Counted from the stretch's first letter, positions 1 through 12,591 are shown. The stretch: 64,000 nucleotides of DNA from Mycobacterium europaeum (GCF_002102155.1 NZ_LQOU01000009.1:124001-188000); one strand, 5' to 3'. Numbers and translations: made by a program. Notes: generated by a model from the sequence alone, not told the origin.

Positions 1-95
1 CGGCGACCGTCAATTTCGCCGTCATCAACGGAGGGACGCCGACGGCCGGCCTGCGCGCGACCCCCTGAGACGCCGGTACACCTTGGTAGGCGAAA

Positions 96-114
96 GTGGT
101 AACGTCATTACCAC
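96..114. promoter_or_regulatory. perfect 19-bp inverted repeat upstream of amidohydrolase
   Basis: GTGGTAA and TTACCAC are perfect reverse complements separated by five bases (CGTCA). The repeat ends 37 bases before the ATG at 152. Its 7-5-7 architecture suits a dimeric TetR-like repressor. The sequence differs from the TACnGTA motif found elsewhere in the window, so a different regulator is likely. Confidence 0.5.
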
Positions 115-151
115 GTGCAGAGAATCCAAGACTTCTCCCGAGGAGATCGCC

Positions 152-1357
152 ATGCCGTCTCGCGAACTTTCCTTCCCCGTGTTCGACGCGGACAACCACA
201 TGTACGAACCGCAGGAGGCGCTGACCAAGTTCCTGCCGGACAACCGCAAGCACGTCATCGACTACGTGCAGGTCCGCGGTCGCACCAAGATCGTGGTGCG
301 GGGCCACATCAGCGAGTACATCCCCAACCCGACGTTCGAGGTGGTAGCGCGCCCCGGCGCCCAGGAGGACTACTTCCGCAACGGCGCGCAGGGCAAGACC
401 TACCGCGAAATCCTCGGCGAGCCGATGAAGGCCATCCCCGCCTTCCGCGAACCGGGCGCGCGGCTGGAGGTGATGGACGAGCTCGGCATCGACTACGCCC
501 TGATGTTCCCGACCCTGGCCAGCCTGGTCGAGGAGCGCATGAAGGACGACCCTGAGATGACCCACGACGTCATCCACGCGCTCAACCAATGGATGCACGA
601 GCAGTGGTCGTTCAACTACCAGGACCGCATCTTCGCCACCCCGGTCATCACGCTTCCCATCGTCGAGCGCGCGCTCGAGGAACTCGAATGGTGCCTGGAG
701 CGCGGCGCCCGCACCGTGCTGGTCCGCCCCGCGCCCGTGCCGGGCTTCAAGGGCAGCCGGTCGTTCGGACTCGAGGAGTTCGATCCGTTCTGGCAGGCCT
801 GCATCAAGGCCGAGATCCCGGTCTCGATGCACGCCTCGGACAGCGGCTACTCCGAATTCGCGAACGTGTGGGAACCCGGCGACGAGTTCCTGCCGTTCAA
901 GCCGACCGCGTTCCGCAGCTTCGCGATGGGCCACCGCCCGATCCTGGACGCGATGGGCGCGCTGGTGTGCCATGGCGCGTTGTCCCGCAACCCCGAGCTG
1001 CGGATCCTGTCGATCGAGAACGGCGCGGACTGGGTGCCCGACCTGTTCAAGGGCCTCAAGGGCGTCTACAAGAAGATGCCCCAGTCCTTCAGCGAAGACC
1101 CGGTCGAGGCGTTCAAGCGCTGTGTCTACATCACCCCGTTCTGGGAGGACCGGTTCACCGAGATCGTCAAGATGGTCGGCACCGACCGGGTGCTCTTCGG
1201 TTCCGACTGGCCGCACCCCGAGGGCCTGAAGGACCCGATCTCCTTCGTCGACGAGCTCACCGACTTCGACGAGGCGGACATCGCCAAGATCATGGGCGGC
1301 AACCTGATGAAGCTGATGAAGGTTTCCGCGCCTGCGAAGAAGCCCGTCTCGGCCTGA
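152..1357 (+). CDS. amidohydrolase family protein (PF04909 type)
   Basis: This 401-residue metal-dependent hydrolase or decarboxylase-like protein has the ACMSD/amidohydrolase-2 fold. The N-terminal metal motif is D12-A-D-N-H16 followed by Y-E19, and the late metal aspartate is D352 in GSDWPH. The ATG at 152 is chosen over an in-frame upstream start because a purine-rich CGAGGAG lies just before it. It is a clear paralogue of the protein at 46341-47543, sharing the DxDNHxYEP start and the IPNPTF segment. In mycobacteria these proteins usually sit among acyl-CoA catabolism genes; the substrate is unknown. It stands alone here, behind a perfect 19-bp inverted repeat. Confidence 0.85.
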   Translation: MPSRELSFPVFDADNHMYEPQEALTKFLPDNRKHVIDYVQVRGRTKIVVRGHISEYIPNPTFEVVARPGAQEDYFRNGAQGKTYREILGEPMKAIPAFREPGARLEVMDELGIDYALMFPTLASLVEERMKDDPEMTHDVIHALNQWMHEQWSFNYQDRIFATPVITLPIVERALEELEWCLERGARTVLVRPAPVPGFKGSRSFGLEEFDPFWQACIKAEIPVSMHASDSGYSEFANVWEPGDEFLPFKPTAFRSFAMGHRPILDAMGALVCHGALSRNPELRILSIENGADWVPDLFKGLKGVYKKMPQSFSEDPVEAFKRCVYITPFWEDRFTEIVKMVGTDRVLFGSDWPHPEGLKDPISFVDELTDFDEADIAKIMGGNLMKLMKVSAPAKKPVSA

Positions 1358-1579
1358 CCCGCCATCGGGTATCGGCGACGGCCGCTGGCCGGAAGCCGGC
1401 TACATCGCCTCCTTGATGCCTCGCCGGATCAGCCAGACATTCGCCGGCCAGTCCGTCGGCCATCCAGCCGAACAGACCGACTTCGAATGCGGTGAGGGAC
1501 AAGACGTCTGCCTTTGCCGCTGCCACCATGCCCTTCCGAAGCTCAACCCGCGCATCGGGGCGATCGCAAGATACCGACA

Positions 1580-2083
1580 CTACGCCGACGGTTGTGATGT
1601 GCCGGGATGTTCGAAGACCGAGACCACTCCCTTGGTCTCGAACAGCGCGAGGTGGACGTCGGCGGGCGTTCGATGCCCGTGCTGGCGCAAGATGGCATCC
1701 ATGTCCTCGCGAGTTAGTCTGCAACGGAACAGGTTCCGCTCATCGAGTTGTCCGTCGCGGATGAGCACCCGTATCGGTGGATCAACAAGTCTGCGCACCC
1801 ACGGAATGAACCGCAGACGCGCGACAGTGTCATGTGCGGCGATCAAAGTCAGCAGTGCGGCGGCCCCAGTCAGCCATGCGGTCCCGGCTGACGTCGCGGT
1901 TCGTCCCACGATGGCGCCCACTGCGACAGCCGTGACCCAATCGAACGGCGTGAATTCAGCGATGGTGCGCCGCAGCGTCAGTCGGAAAGCCGCTGCAGCG
2001 GTGAGGAACAGCGCCAGCGCCTTGATGGCCGCGTAGAGCGCTGGGTGCCACCCGTCGTATAGCTGTTGTAAGAGGTCGCTCAT
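1580..2083 (-). CDS. DUF421 (YetF-type) membrane protein
   Basis: This 167-residue protein has two or three N-terminal hydrophobic helices (about residues 10-75) followed by a soluble alpha/beta domain. The features PIRVLIRDGQ and an acidic stretch with LTREDMDAILRQHG are typical of the DUF421/YetF family. The start is MSDLLQQ at 2083; an in-frame upstream start exists at 2116 but no good ribosome site distinguishes them. The family function is poorly defined, and homologues are often stress-induced membrane proteins. A GGGTAT hexamer on the minus strand at 2132-2137 could be a SigF-like -10, but no matching -35 is visible. Confidence 0.8.
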   Translation of the reverse strand: MSDLLQQLYDGWHPALYAAIKALALFLTAAAAFRLTLRRTIAEFTPFDWVTAVAVGAIVGRTATSAGTAWLTGAAALLTLIAAHDTVARLRFIPWVRRLVDPPIRVLIRDGQLDERNLFRCRLTREDMDAILRQHGHRTPADVHLALFETKGVVSVFEHPGTSQPSA

Positions 2084-2304
2084 CGCATCACCCGGTTTCG
2101 CTAGTGGCCCACACATTCCTGCTTGATCCGAATACCCCAGGCGCGCCGAACTTTATCGCGGACCAGCCCATACCTCCCCAACTCCTACCGCCGAATGATT
2201 GCCTGCGCCTCGGTCGGCAACTGGTTGTCCGATGACGAACCCACTGATCGACGGGGAAGAAGAAGTGCCGTCGCATCCGCGCGGTAATTGCGGGATGGCG
2301 CCGT

Positions 2305-3684
2305 TTACTGGTGGGGTAGCGCAATTCGGGGCTTGCCGTTCTTCACGTGTACCGCGTGCGTGCCCGGTTTCTTTCGCAGTTCGTCCAGCAAGCCGTCGAG
2401 GTGGTCGGGATCGGTATGCCAGTGCTGGACACTGCCCGGATTTTCGGCCATGTCGGCCACGACCCGTTGCAGGTTCTCCGGCGAGTCACTGTCTTTGAGG
2501 CTCGCCCCGTCCTGGACAGGCTGATTGCGCCCTTTGACGCCGACGCCAGGTAGGGCGCGGGGAAGGGCGGCACCGAGCGCACCCCCGGCCATGCCCGCCA
2601 CCGCCAGACCGCTGAAAAAGCTTCCCTCGCTCACGGTGGCCGCCGCGACGGCGCCCTCGGACGTACCCGACAACACTGCGGCGACTGTCCTGATCGCCGG
2701 GGTTGCGACGGCCCAACTCGGCGGAACGGCCAATCCGCCCACCAAGCCGGCTTGGCCGACGGTGGCCGACACCGTCGATCCCAATGCCGGTGCGGCTGAG
2801 CCCAGTCCGGCCGCTAGACCTGGTGTGGCGGCCTTCACCGCGACCGTCAGATCGCCCAGATGCCGCGCGCCGATCACTAATCCCATGATGGTACTGATCA
2901 GCACGTCGTTGGCCGGCAGGACTGCCTTCGGTATCAGCTCGACGTTGCCAGCCAGTTTCGCCAACGGAGAGGAATCCAGGCTGCTGAGCAAACTTGCCAG
3001 GGAGGACGCCGACGGCGGATTCACCGCGGCGGGGGCCGCAAGACTTCGCAGCGCGCTCGGTGTGGCGGACGTCAGCTGGGACAAAACGGCCTGGCTATTC
3101 GTTCCGGCCGAGGTGCCGGCAACCTGGCTCACGGCGGCGGTCTGCCCCGCGGTGCCGGCCGGGTTGGTATTTTGCGCGGGCGGATCGAACGGCGTCAGTG
3201 CGGCGGCCGCTGCCGATTGACCCGCATAGCCGTACATCGCTGCCGCATCCTGGGCCCACATGCGGGCGTATCGGGCTTCGTTCGCCGCGATCGCCGCGGT
3301 GTTCTGACCGAAAGTGTTTGTGGCGATTAGCGACTCGAGCTCAGCGCGGTTCGTTTCGATCACGGGTGGCGGTACGGTGGCCGCGAAGGCGGCCTCGTAG
3401 GCCCCCGCCGCCGCCCTGGCGTGGATTCCGCTCTGTTCGGCTTGCGCTGCCGTCGCGTTCAACCATGCCGCGTACGGCGCGGCAGCGGCGGCCATCCTCG
3501 CCGACGAAGGACCCAGCCACGCAGTGGTCAATCCCGAGATCACTGAGGAATAGGAGGCCGCGATCGAACGCAGTTCCGCGGCAAGCTCATCCCACGCCGC
3601 AGCGGCGGTCAACATCGATCCCGATCCGGGGCCCGCGTACATGCGCTCGGAATTGATCTCCGGTGGTAACACCCCGTAATCCAT
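2305..3684 (-). CDS. PPE family protein, PPE-SVP type
   Basis: The protein has 459 residues. The PPE domain (about residues 1-180) begins [12 protein letters not shown] and carries the WxG-type helix pair. A middle Ala/Ser-rich region leads to the SVP-subclass motif, seen as [10 protein letters not shown]. The start at 3684 has GAGGAGG eight bases upstream; a longer start (3699) is not needed. PPE proteins are type VII secretion substrates that normally pair with a PE protein, and none is encoded here. Unusually, the last 80 or so residues form a charged, His/Asp/Lys-rich tail ([19 protein letters not shown]) instead of ending soon after the SVP region. Confidence 0.93.
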   Translation of the reverse strand: MDYGVLPPEINSERMYAGPGSGSMLTAAAAWDELAAELRSIAASYSSVISGLTTAWLGPSSARMAAAAAPYAAWLNATAAQAEQSGIHARAAAGAYEAAFAATVPPPVIETNRAELESLIATNTFGQNTAAIAANEARYARMWAQDAAAMYGYAGQSAAAAALTPFDPPAQNTNPAGTAGQTAAVSQVAGTSAGTNSQAVLSQLTSATPSALRSLAAPAAVNPPSASSLASLLSSLDSSPLAKLAGNVELIPKAVLPANDVLISTIMGLVIGARHLGDLTVAVKAATPGLAAGLGSAAPALGSTVSATVGQAGLVGGLAVPPSWAVATPAIRTVAAVLSGTSEGAVAAATVSEGSFFSGLAVAGMAGGALGAALPRALPGVGVKGRNQPVQDGASLKDSDSPENLQRVVADMAENPGSVQHWHTDPDHLDGLLDELRKKPGTHAVHVKNGKPRIALPHQ

Positions 3685-3757
3685 TGCTGGCCTCCTCAAT
3701 TCGCTTGGAGGGACTTGGCGGCATCGGCCGCCGACAGTGACGTCGCACAGGTCGTCA

Positions 3758-4972
3758 TCATTCGGCCGCCTCGTGGATCACGAAAATGTTGGCTGTGGTG
3801 GCCTCCGCGGGGGCGGGTGTGGCGCCGCCCATGCCAGCGGAACGGGCCGCGGCCCCGCCGGTTCCACCAATTGCGCGGCCGGCCAACCCGGACAAGGCCA
3901 TGTTGCCGACCAGGCTGCCCTGGCCGTCGGACGCGAGAGCCGCTGGAGCGGTGCTGAGGCTGCTCTGGGGCAATGTCGCGGCAATCGTCCGGATCTCGGG
4001 CGCGGCCGAGGCCCACCCCTGCGGCACGGACAATCCGCCGATCAAGCCCGCGCGGCCGACTCCCGCCGATACCGGCGCGCTGACCACGCGAACTCCCGCG
4101 GTACCCGCCTTGGCCAGGGCTTTGGAGTAATTCTCTGACGCGCTGGTCAAGTTCGCGGCGGCCTGGGGCGTCAGATAACTCTGTATGCCCAGAAGGTAAG
4201 GAACGCCGGGAATCGTGAACAGCGACGCCGGGGACAACGGGCCCGTGATGAACCCGTCGAGCGCCGAAAACAGTGATGGCGGATCGGCTGCCGCTGCCGG
4301 CGCCGCGGACTGCATGGGTGCGGCGAGGGTTTGCAGGGCCTGCGGCGTCGCCGCTATCAGCTGCGGCAGGTGCGTCGCCTGCGCGCCGGCCGCCGCGCTC
4401 GTGGCCTGACTGACCGCCGCGGCCTGGCCCGCGGCACCGGCCTGGTTGGTTGTCTGGGGCGGCGGATCGAATGAGGTAACCAGCGCGGCGGCCGCCGAGG
4501 ACCCCGCATACCCGTACATGGCGGCAGCATCCTGCGCCCACATCTCCAGGTACTCGGCCTGGGTGGCCATGATCGCCGGGGTGTTCTGACCGAAGAAGTT
4601 CGTCGCGATCAGCGCCAGCAGCCGAGCACGGTTCGCCGCAACCGACGCCGGCGGCACCGTTGCCGCAAATGCGGCCTCGTACGCGGCGGCCGCGGCTCTG
4701 GCCTGGCCGGCCGTCAGCTCGGCCCGGCTTGCCGCGCCGCTCATCCACGCCGTGTAAGGCGCCGTAGCGGCCACCATGGTCTCCGAGGTGGAACCGCGCC
4801 ACTCCGCCGTCAATCCCGAGACGACCGAGGATTGGCTCGCCGCCGTGGCGTTCAGTTGAGCCGCTAGGTCGTCCCAGGCGGCGGCCGCCGCCAACATCGG
4901 CCCCGAGCCCGGGCCGGTATACATCCGAGTCGAATTGATCTCCGGTGGGAGCATGCCGAAATCCATTGCCAT
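3758..4972 (-). CDS. PPE family protein, PPE-SVP type
   Basis: This 404-residue PPE protein starts [14 protein letters not shown], has the N-terminal PPE domain to about residue 175, and has the SVP motif [10 protein letters not shown] near residue 320. A GGGAGGT ribosome site precedes the start; the second ATG (4966) would be equally compatible. It lies 73 bases upstream of the next PPE gene on the same strand and is closely similar to it (PPEINSxRMYxGPGSG, [11 protein letters not shown]), so the two look like a tandem duplication. No PE or ESX gene is in the window, making these orphan PPE proteins presumably exported through an ESX system encoded elsewhere. Confidence 0.93.
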   Translation of the reverse strand: MAMDFGMLPPEINSTRMYTGPGSGPMLAAAAAWDDLAAQLNATAASQSSVVSGLTAEWRGSTSETMVAATAPYTAWMSGAASRAELTAGQARAAAAAYEAAFAATVPPASVAANRARLLALIATNFFGQNTPAIMATQAEYLEMWAQDAAAMYGYAGSSAAAALVTSFDPPPQTTNQAGAAGQAAAVSQATSAAAGAQATHLPQLIAATPQALQTLAAPMQSAAPAAAADPPSLFSALDGFITGPLSPASLFTIPGVPYLLGIQSYLTPQAAANLTSASENYSKALAKAGTAGVRVVSAPVSAGVGRAGLIGGLSVPQGWASAAPEIRTIAATLPQSSLSTAPAALASDGQGSLVGNMALSGLAGRAIGGTGGAAARSAGMGGATPAPAEATTANIFVIHEAAE

Positions 4973-5119
4973 GCAACACCTCCCACCTGGCCCGGAACCG
5001 ATCGCAGCCCACCGAGAAGCGGTGCATGCTACTCGTCACTCAGGGGTTCCCGGGTTCGCACCTCATACGCTGGGAATGCACGTATCGACTCCTGTAGATA
5101 CCCTGTAAACAATCAGCGT

Positions 5120-5134
5120 ATGCAACTGTTGCAT
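5120..5134. promoter_or_regulatory. 15-bp perfect inverted repeat in PPE/5239 intergenic region
   Basis: ATGCAAC-T-GTTGCAT is a perfect two-fold repeat with 7-base arms around one base. It lies between the PPE gene (leftward) and the small gene at 5239 (rightward), and about 30 bases upstream of the SigF-like -35 of the latter. Its form suits a MarR- or LacI-type dimer, but no such regulator is adjacent. Confidence 0.4.
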
Positions 5135-5161
5135 GATGCATCTTTCGCCGCCGCGCCGCAT

Positions 5162-5187
5162 GTTGTAGGGAAGCCGGCGCAGGGTAT
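5162..5187 (+). promoter_or_regulatory. SigF-like promoter for the gene at 5239
   Basis: GTTG (5162-5165), a 16-base spacer and GGGTAT (5182-5187) match the mycobacterial SigF pattern GTTT-N15-17-GGGTAT except for one base in the -35. Transcription would start near 5194, about 45 bases before the ATG. Confidence 0.5.
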
Positions 5188-5238
5188 TCACCGGCGAGAG
5201 CGGTCCCAGACGTGGTACGGCGGAAAAAGGAGGGCCCC

Positions 5239-5625
5239 ATGAGCGCGGCACCGGAAAGTCCTCTGCGGGTGAGCATCGACGACGACCTCGAGTTCCTCAC
5301 GGAGCAACTCCGCAGGCTCAGGGAACTCGGCGACCAGAAGCTAGCGGACGACGTCTTCGGAGACGAAGACATCTACGACCTGAGCGTCCGGTGGGGAACC
5401 GCGCTCGCCGGGCGGTTGCCACGCATGGCGCACTACATGTCCAGTGGCCTGCTGGACGACGCCGACGAACGCCGATTCCAATCGCTGTGTGACGAGTTGC
5501 GAGCGGCCTCGCCCCTGATCGAAAGATTCAAGCTGGCGCGTCCCAATCTCACGGTTTGGGAGAACGGCCGCCCCGATGGTCGGCAGCGGCGCGCGACGAG
5601 ATGGCGGCGTCTCGGTCGCGCATAG
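5239..5625 (+). CDS. small acidic/basic hypothetical protein
   Basis: This 128-residue protein is unrecognised. An AAGGAGGG ribosome site sits directly before the ATG at 5239, which fixes the start. It is mostly predicted helical, with an acidic N-terminal half (IDDDLEFLTEQLRRL, FGDEDIYDL) and a very basic C-terminus rich in arginine. It has no signal peptide or membrane segment. It ends six bases from the convergent zinc-binding protein gene. The SigF-like promoter upstream, and the SigF-type regulator 3 kb away, suggest a general-stress gene. No function is proposed. Confidence 0.75.
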   Translation: MSAAPESPLRVSIDDDLEFLTEQLRRLRELGDQKLADDVFGDEDIYDLSVRWGTALAGRLPRMAHYMSSGLLDDADERRFQSLCDELRAASPLIERFKLARPNLTVWENGRPDGRQRRATRWRRLGRA

Positions 5626-5631
5626 CTTCTG

Positions 5632-5964
5632 TCAGGCGATCGAGGACCTCAGTGACATCGCGCAAGCCTGCTGCTCCTCGGACAGAAAATCCTTGCCGGA
5701 CAAGCGGATCGCGGTCCTGGGCTTAGGGCACTCGGGGTTGCGGCAGGTCAGTGCCACCAGGTAGGCGTCGGCGTCCTCGTCCAAAAACAGAAAGCCCATG
5801 ATCATCGCATCGCCGACGGTGAAGTCGGTGGCGCCGCAGGCCTCACAATGCCCCCCTTTGACGGCGATGAGTTCCAGCACCCGCTGACGCGCCGCGGGGT
5901 CCAAACCGATCAACTCGGGCCGCGACTGAGCCTGCTTTCCAGCCGCCTCGGTCATGTCGGTCAT
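5632..5964 (-). CDS. small putative zinc-binding protein
   Basis: This 110-residue protein has two cysteine knuckles, C40-x2-C43 and C74-x4-C79, that look like a zinc ribbon split by a short beta segment (VGDAMIMGFLFLDED). It starts one base after the stop of the molybdopterin oxidoreductase gene, so it is the last gene of that operon and is translationally coupled. Its role is unknown. The position suggests a helper or redox-linked partner of the cytochrome b/molybdopterin protein, but that is only inference. Confidence 0.75.
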   Translation of the reverse strand: MTDMTEAAGKQAQSRPELIGLDPAARQRVLELIAVKGGHCEACGATDFTVGDAMIMGFLFLDEDADAYLVALTCRNPECPKPRTAIRLSGKDFLSEEQQACAMSLRSSIA

Positions 5965-5965
5965 C

Positions 5966-7456
5966 TCAGATCTCCACGTCCTTGTCGTAGAAGACGCGAT
6001 CCTCGCGCCAGCCTCCGGTGCCAAAGCCAATGCCGGCGAAGTCCTCGACGAACTCGATCTGGTTGATCCATTTGGTCATCTTGAAGCCCACCTGTGTCTC
6101 GACCCGTAGCCGCAACGGCGCGCCATGCTTGATCGGTAACGGCACCCCGTTCATTTCGTATGCCAGTAGTGTCTGCGGCTTGCGCGCGAACTCCAGATCG
6201 ATGACTTCGTAGAACTGGCCGCCCCCGTGCGAGGCCGGTTCGTCGGTGCTGTTGTCTTGCATGCTGAGGAAGCAGATGTACTTTGCCTGGGGCAGGGGCC
6301 GCACCAACTCCACGAGTCGGCCCAGGTGCAGGCCCTTCCATTCGGCGATGCTGGTCCAGCCCTGCACGCAGTTGTGCATGACGCACTGCGTCTCGGGCTC
6401 GGCCAGGGACCGCAGCGCGGCCAGATCCAAAGTCACCGGGTTCTCGACGAGCCCACCCACCCGCAGTCGCCAGTCGACGAAGTTGTGCGCGGCCATCACT
6501 TTGAAGCCGATGCTCGTCGGTGGCTTGCCGTTGACTCGGTGTTGTTCGGAGATTTTGCTCTGCGGGTAATTCTGCCGGGAGTTCAGCGGGCGCAGCAGCA
6601 GCAGCCGGGCACCGGTGGTCACTGCCCCGAGTACGCGCTGCACCGACCGCGGACTGTGATGACTCCAGCTGGTGGCGGCCCAGTGGATGGCGATGATGGC
6701 ACCGATGATCCCGAACGACAGCGCCGTCGCCCAATAGGCGTTGCGCACGGAACCGAAGATCATCAAGGCGGTGAGCCGGCCCCAGCCCCAGAAGAAGATC
6801 ATCGACAGATGGATTGCGATGAAGACGATGAAAGCGACCAGCCCGAGGAAATGCAGACTGCGCGCTTTCTGGCGCCCACCCCACATTTGCACGTACCACG
6901 GAAACCGCGCCTCGATCGCCGGTGACTGTGCCGCCCCCGTCAGGATCTGGAATGGCGCGAGAATGAAAACGACGCCGGCGTAGGTCAGCTTTTGAATGGC
7001 GTCCAGGGGCTCACCGGGCAGCAGCGGCGGCAGGTTGAATGACATATAGGTGACGATGTCGTTCCATGCCTCGGAGAAGATGGACCAGGAATACGGCCAA
7101 TACCGGTGCCATTGGCCGGTCGCGAAAAGCAGGATGTAGTACGACAGCCCCAGCAGGATCCAGCCGATGACGGAGATGAAGTGCCAGTGCCGCCCGATGC
7201 CCAGTTGGGCATGGCCGGGCAGCGCGATGACCGGGTGATAGTCCTCTTCTTCGTCGAGGGTGTCGTATAGCCGATCACGTGGCATGACTTTGCGGGTGAA
7301 GCGCGCCCATTCAGTGCCGGGTTTGCTGTCGTCGTGCCCATACAGCTTCGGATGGGTGGCGAGGATTTCCATGCCACTGCGAAGGAGCAGCGTCAGAAAC
7401 AGGACATTGAGCCAGTGGTCCACCCGCAGCCACACCGGGTAGTCAAGCGTCGTCAT
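5966..7456 (-). CDS. fused membrane cytochrome b and sulfite-oxidase-like molybdopterin oxidoreductase
   Basis: This 496-residue fusion has two modules. Residues 1-290 are a membrane cytochrome b561-like unit with helices near 15-28, 92-112, 157-175, 201-225 and 243-263 and candidate haem histidines H14, H92, H202, H216 and H258. Residues 315-496 are a sulfite oxidase/MsrP (YedY)-like molybdopterin domain with probable molybdenum ligand Cys363 in HNCVQGW and a conserved SMQDNSTDE segment. The start at 7456 has GGAGT upstream. In E. coli the equivalent MsrP and MsrQ are separate polypeptides; here electron donor and enzyme are one chain. It follows the small membrane gene by 13 bases, under a SigF-like promoter. 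Confidence 0.85.
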   Translation of the reverse strand: MTTLDYPVWLRVDHWLNVLFLTLLLRSGMEILATHPKLYGHDDSKPGTEWARFTRKVMPRDRLYDTLDEEEDYHPVIALPGHAQLGIGRHWHFISVIGWILLGLSYYILLFATGQWHRYWPYSWSIFSEAWNDIVTYMSFNLPPLLPGEPLDAIQKLTYAGVVFILAPFQILTGAAQSPAIEARFPWYVQMWGGRQKARSLHFLGLVAFIVFIAIHLSMIFFWGWGRLTALMIFGSVRNAYWATALSFGIIGAIIAIHWAATSWSHHSPRSVQRVLGAVTTGARLLLLRPLNSRQNYPQSKISEQHRVNGKPPTSIGFKVMAAHNFVDWRLRVGGLVENPVTLDLAALRSLAEPETQCVMHNCVQGWTSIAEWKGLHLGRLVELVRPLPQAKYICFLSMQDNSTDEPASHGGGQFYEVIDLEFARKPQTLLAYEMNGVPLPIKHGAPLRLRVETQVGFKMTKWINQIEFVEDFAGIGFGTGGWREDRVFYDKDVEI

Positions 7457-7469
7457 GGCGGGACTCCAG

Positions 7470-7922
7470 TCAGTCGTACCAGTGCTGCCGTTGGGGATAG
7501 GCCACATTGATGCCGGACAGCACCGTCGTATGCACCGCGATGAAGCCCGCGGCGAACACGAAAGCGAACGTTCCCGGTGCCACGTCCCATCGGCCGGTCA
7601 GCGCTTCCAGGCCGGGGAGGGTGACCCACCGGCTGGCCAGGTAGACCGCGACGAAGGCGAGGCAGACCATGCTGCCGAAGTACCAGCCCGCCTCGGGAAC
7701 GTGCGGTTTGAGGGCGAACATCATCGCCGCCCCGGCCGCCAGGCAACAGATGGCCAGCACAGCCGCGTAGGCCACGAAGTACCCGGGCACACCCGGTTCC
7801 GTGAGGAAGACATAGGCATGGACTGCCACCAGACCAGCCAACAGCGACGCGCCCAATGCGGTCACCGTTCGCGGCAGGTTGAAGGCGACCCAGCCGTTCA
7901 GGGTGAAAACCGGTGCAGACAT
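7470..7922 (-). CDS. small multi-helix membrane protein
   Basis: This protein of about 150 residues has four hydrophobic helices (for example TALGASLLAGLVAVHAYVFL and FVAYAAVLAICCLAAGAAMM). It is not assigned to a family with confidence. The start MSAPVFTLNG at 7922 is chosen; an in-frame ATG at 7970 is also possible and lies only a few bases after the predicted SigF start site, so a near-leaderless longer form is plausible. It is the first gene of an operon with the cytochrome b/molybdopterin fusion and may help assemble or anchor that complex. Confidence 0.7.
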   Translation of the reverse strand: MSAPVFTLNGWVAFNLPRTVTALGASLLAGLVAVHAYVFLTEPGVPGYFVAYAAVLAICCLAAGAAMMFALKPHVPEAGWYFGSMVCLAFVAVYLASRWVTLPGLEALTGRWDVAPGTFAFVFAAGFIAVHTTVLSGINVAYPQRQHWYD

Positions 7923-7979
7923 GACGCTTCGCCACGCCGAGATCAACCGCCGCGGGACGACATCGACCATGAGCGCGTG

Positions 7980-8005
7980 ATACCCGCGCCGAGTAACTAC
8001 AAACC
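7980..8005 (-). promoter_or_regulatory. SigF-type promoter of the cytochrome b/molybdopterin operon
   Basis: On the minus strand GGTTT (8005-8001), a 15-base spacer and GGGTAT (7985-7980) match the mycobacterial SigF consensus GGTTT-N15-17-GGGTAT exactly. Transcription should begin near 7973 and run into 7922/7470 and 7456/5966. The divergent gene at 8191 encodes a SigF-pathway regulator. Confidence 0.7.
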
Positions 8006-8139
8006 GCACTGGTTTAATCACCGGACGGAATCTGCGAGCTGCTTTTGCGCGCGCCACGCGAGGAAACTGCTGCAGTGAGCAACCGGGCGCCATTGATACT
8101 CTTAATGCCTGCGCGTGGCGCGTGTCCGGCGCTTTATGA

Positions 8140-11395
<3,256 letters not shown>

Positions 11396-11399
<4 letters not shown>

Positions 11400-12538
11400 C
11401 TGTTCGAACGTCCCGCCTTCTCGTATTCGTACACGCGCAGGTTGTGTTCCTCGGGCGTCCCGAACATGGAGCGGTACAACGTGATTCGGCGCAGGTACAG
11501 GTGCAGGTCGTGCTCCCAGGTGACCCCGATTCCCCCGTGCATCTGCACGCAGTCCTGCACGATCCGGCCGGCCATCTCACCCACGTAGGACTTGGCGACA
11601 CTGGCCGACAGTCCCGCCGCGGGTGAGTTGGCGGCGACGTCGGCGACCGCCGCGGCCGTGGTCGCGCGGCAGGCCTCGAGCCACAGTTTCATGTCGGCGA
11701 ATCTGTGCTTGAGGGCCTGGTAGGACGCGAGCGGCCGTCCGAAGGTGTGCCGGTCCAGGGCCCACCGGACGGTCAGGTCGAACACCGTCTGCAGGATGCC
11801 GACCACCTCGGCGCACTGCAGGGTCAGGGCGATGTGGCCCAGACGGTCGACCAGCGCAGCGGTCTCGGCGGGCGCGCCGACGGCCGCCGAGGGCCCCACC
11901 ACGACACCGTCGAAACGCACCCGGGCGTAGTGCTTGACCAGATCGACCGACTGCTGGGGCTCGATGGTGACTCCCGGCGCGTCCGCGGGGACCAGAATCT
12001 GGCGGAGACCGTCACCGCAGCGCGCCACCACCAGCAGCATCTCGCTCTGCGCGGCGGCCTCGACCCGGTCCTTGGTGCCGTCGATCCGGAAACCCGAATC
12101 GACGGCGGTGGCCGTCACCGACGGGCTCAGCGGCGCCCAGCCCCGGCCCGGTTCCGAAACGGCCCACGACGCCACGGTTTCACCGGACATCAGCGCCTCG
12201 ATGGTGCCGGCGTGCGGTTGCCGGTCCCCGCACTCGACGAGTGCGGCCAGCACGACGCTGACCGGATACAAGGGCCCGGGCGCCACCGTCTTTCCGAGCT
12301 GTTCGGCAACCATGGCCAGGTCCGCAAGACCGCTGTCCGAGATGCTGCCGCCGCCCAGTTCCTCGGGCACCAACAGCCCCGTCCAGCCCAGCTCCGCGGC
12401 GCGCCGCCACCAGGCAGGATCAAAAGACACCCCCGCGGCGTGCAACTCCCGCACACGGCTCAGCGGCGCTTCCTTTTCCAGAAAGGCTTGGGTCGTCGAG
12501 GTGAACAGCGTCCTTTCGGGAGAGTCGAGTGTCGTCAT
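11396..12538 (-). CDS. acyl-CoA dehydrogenase (smaller subunit of a pair)
   Basis: This 380-residue acyl-CoA dehydrogenase homologue has a degenerate middle domain: the usual TEPxxGSD segment reads AVSEPGRGW. The C-terminal HGGIGVTWEHDLHLYLRR segment is conserved. The true start is MTTLDSPERT at 12538 with GAGAGG upstream, not the much longer open frame. It is the first gene of a two-gene operon coupled to 11399 by an ATGA overlap. The degenerate motif fits the partner-subunit role known for heterotetrameric FadE pairs. A TACnGTA-type operator lies 54 bases upstream. Confidence 0.85.
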
Positions 12539-12591
12539 GCTGCCTCTCGTGGAGAGAATTCGCCGGCGTCTCCGATCGTAGCAATGGGCGC

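Noticed and set aside
1358-1579. Possible small gene or terminator in the first convergent gap
   Set aside because: No conserved frame, convincing ribosome site or clear hairpin with T-tract was seen.
2132-2137. GGGTAT (minus strand) as a SigF promoter of the DUF421 gene
   Set aside because: The -35 region at the right distance does not resemble GTTT, so it is not listed as a promoter.
3696-5039. 447-codon minus-strand frame overlapping the PPE gene
   Set aside because: It is in a different frame from the PPE protein, has a low-complexity Gly/Arg composition and no ribosome site; the PPE frame is clearly the real one.
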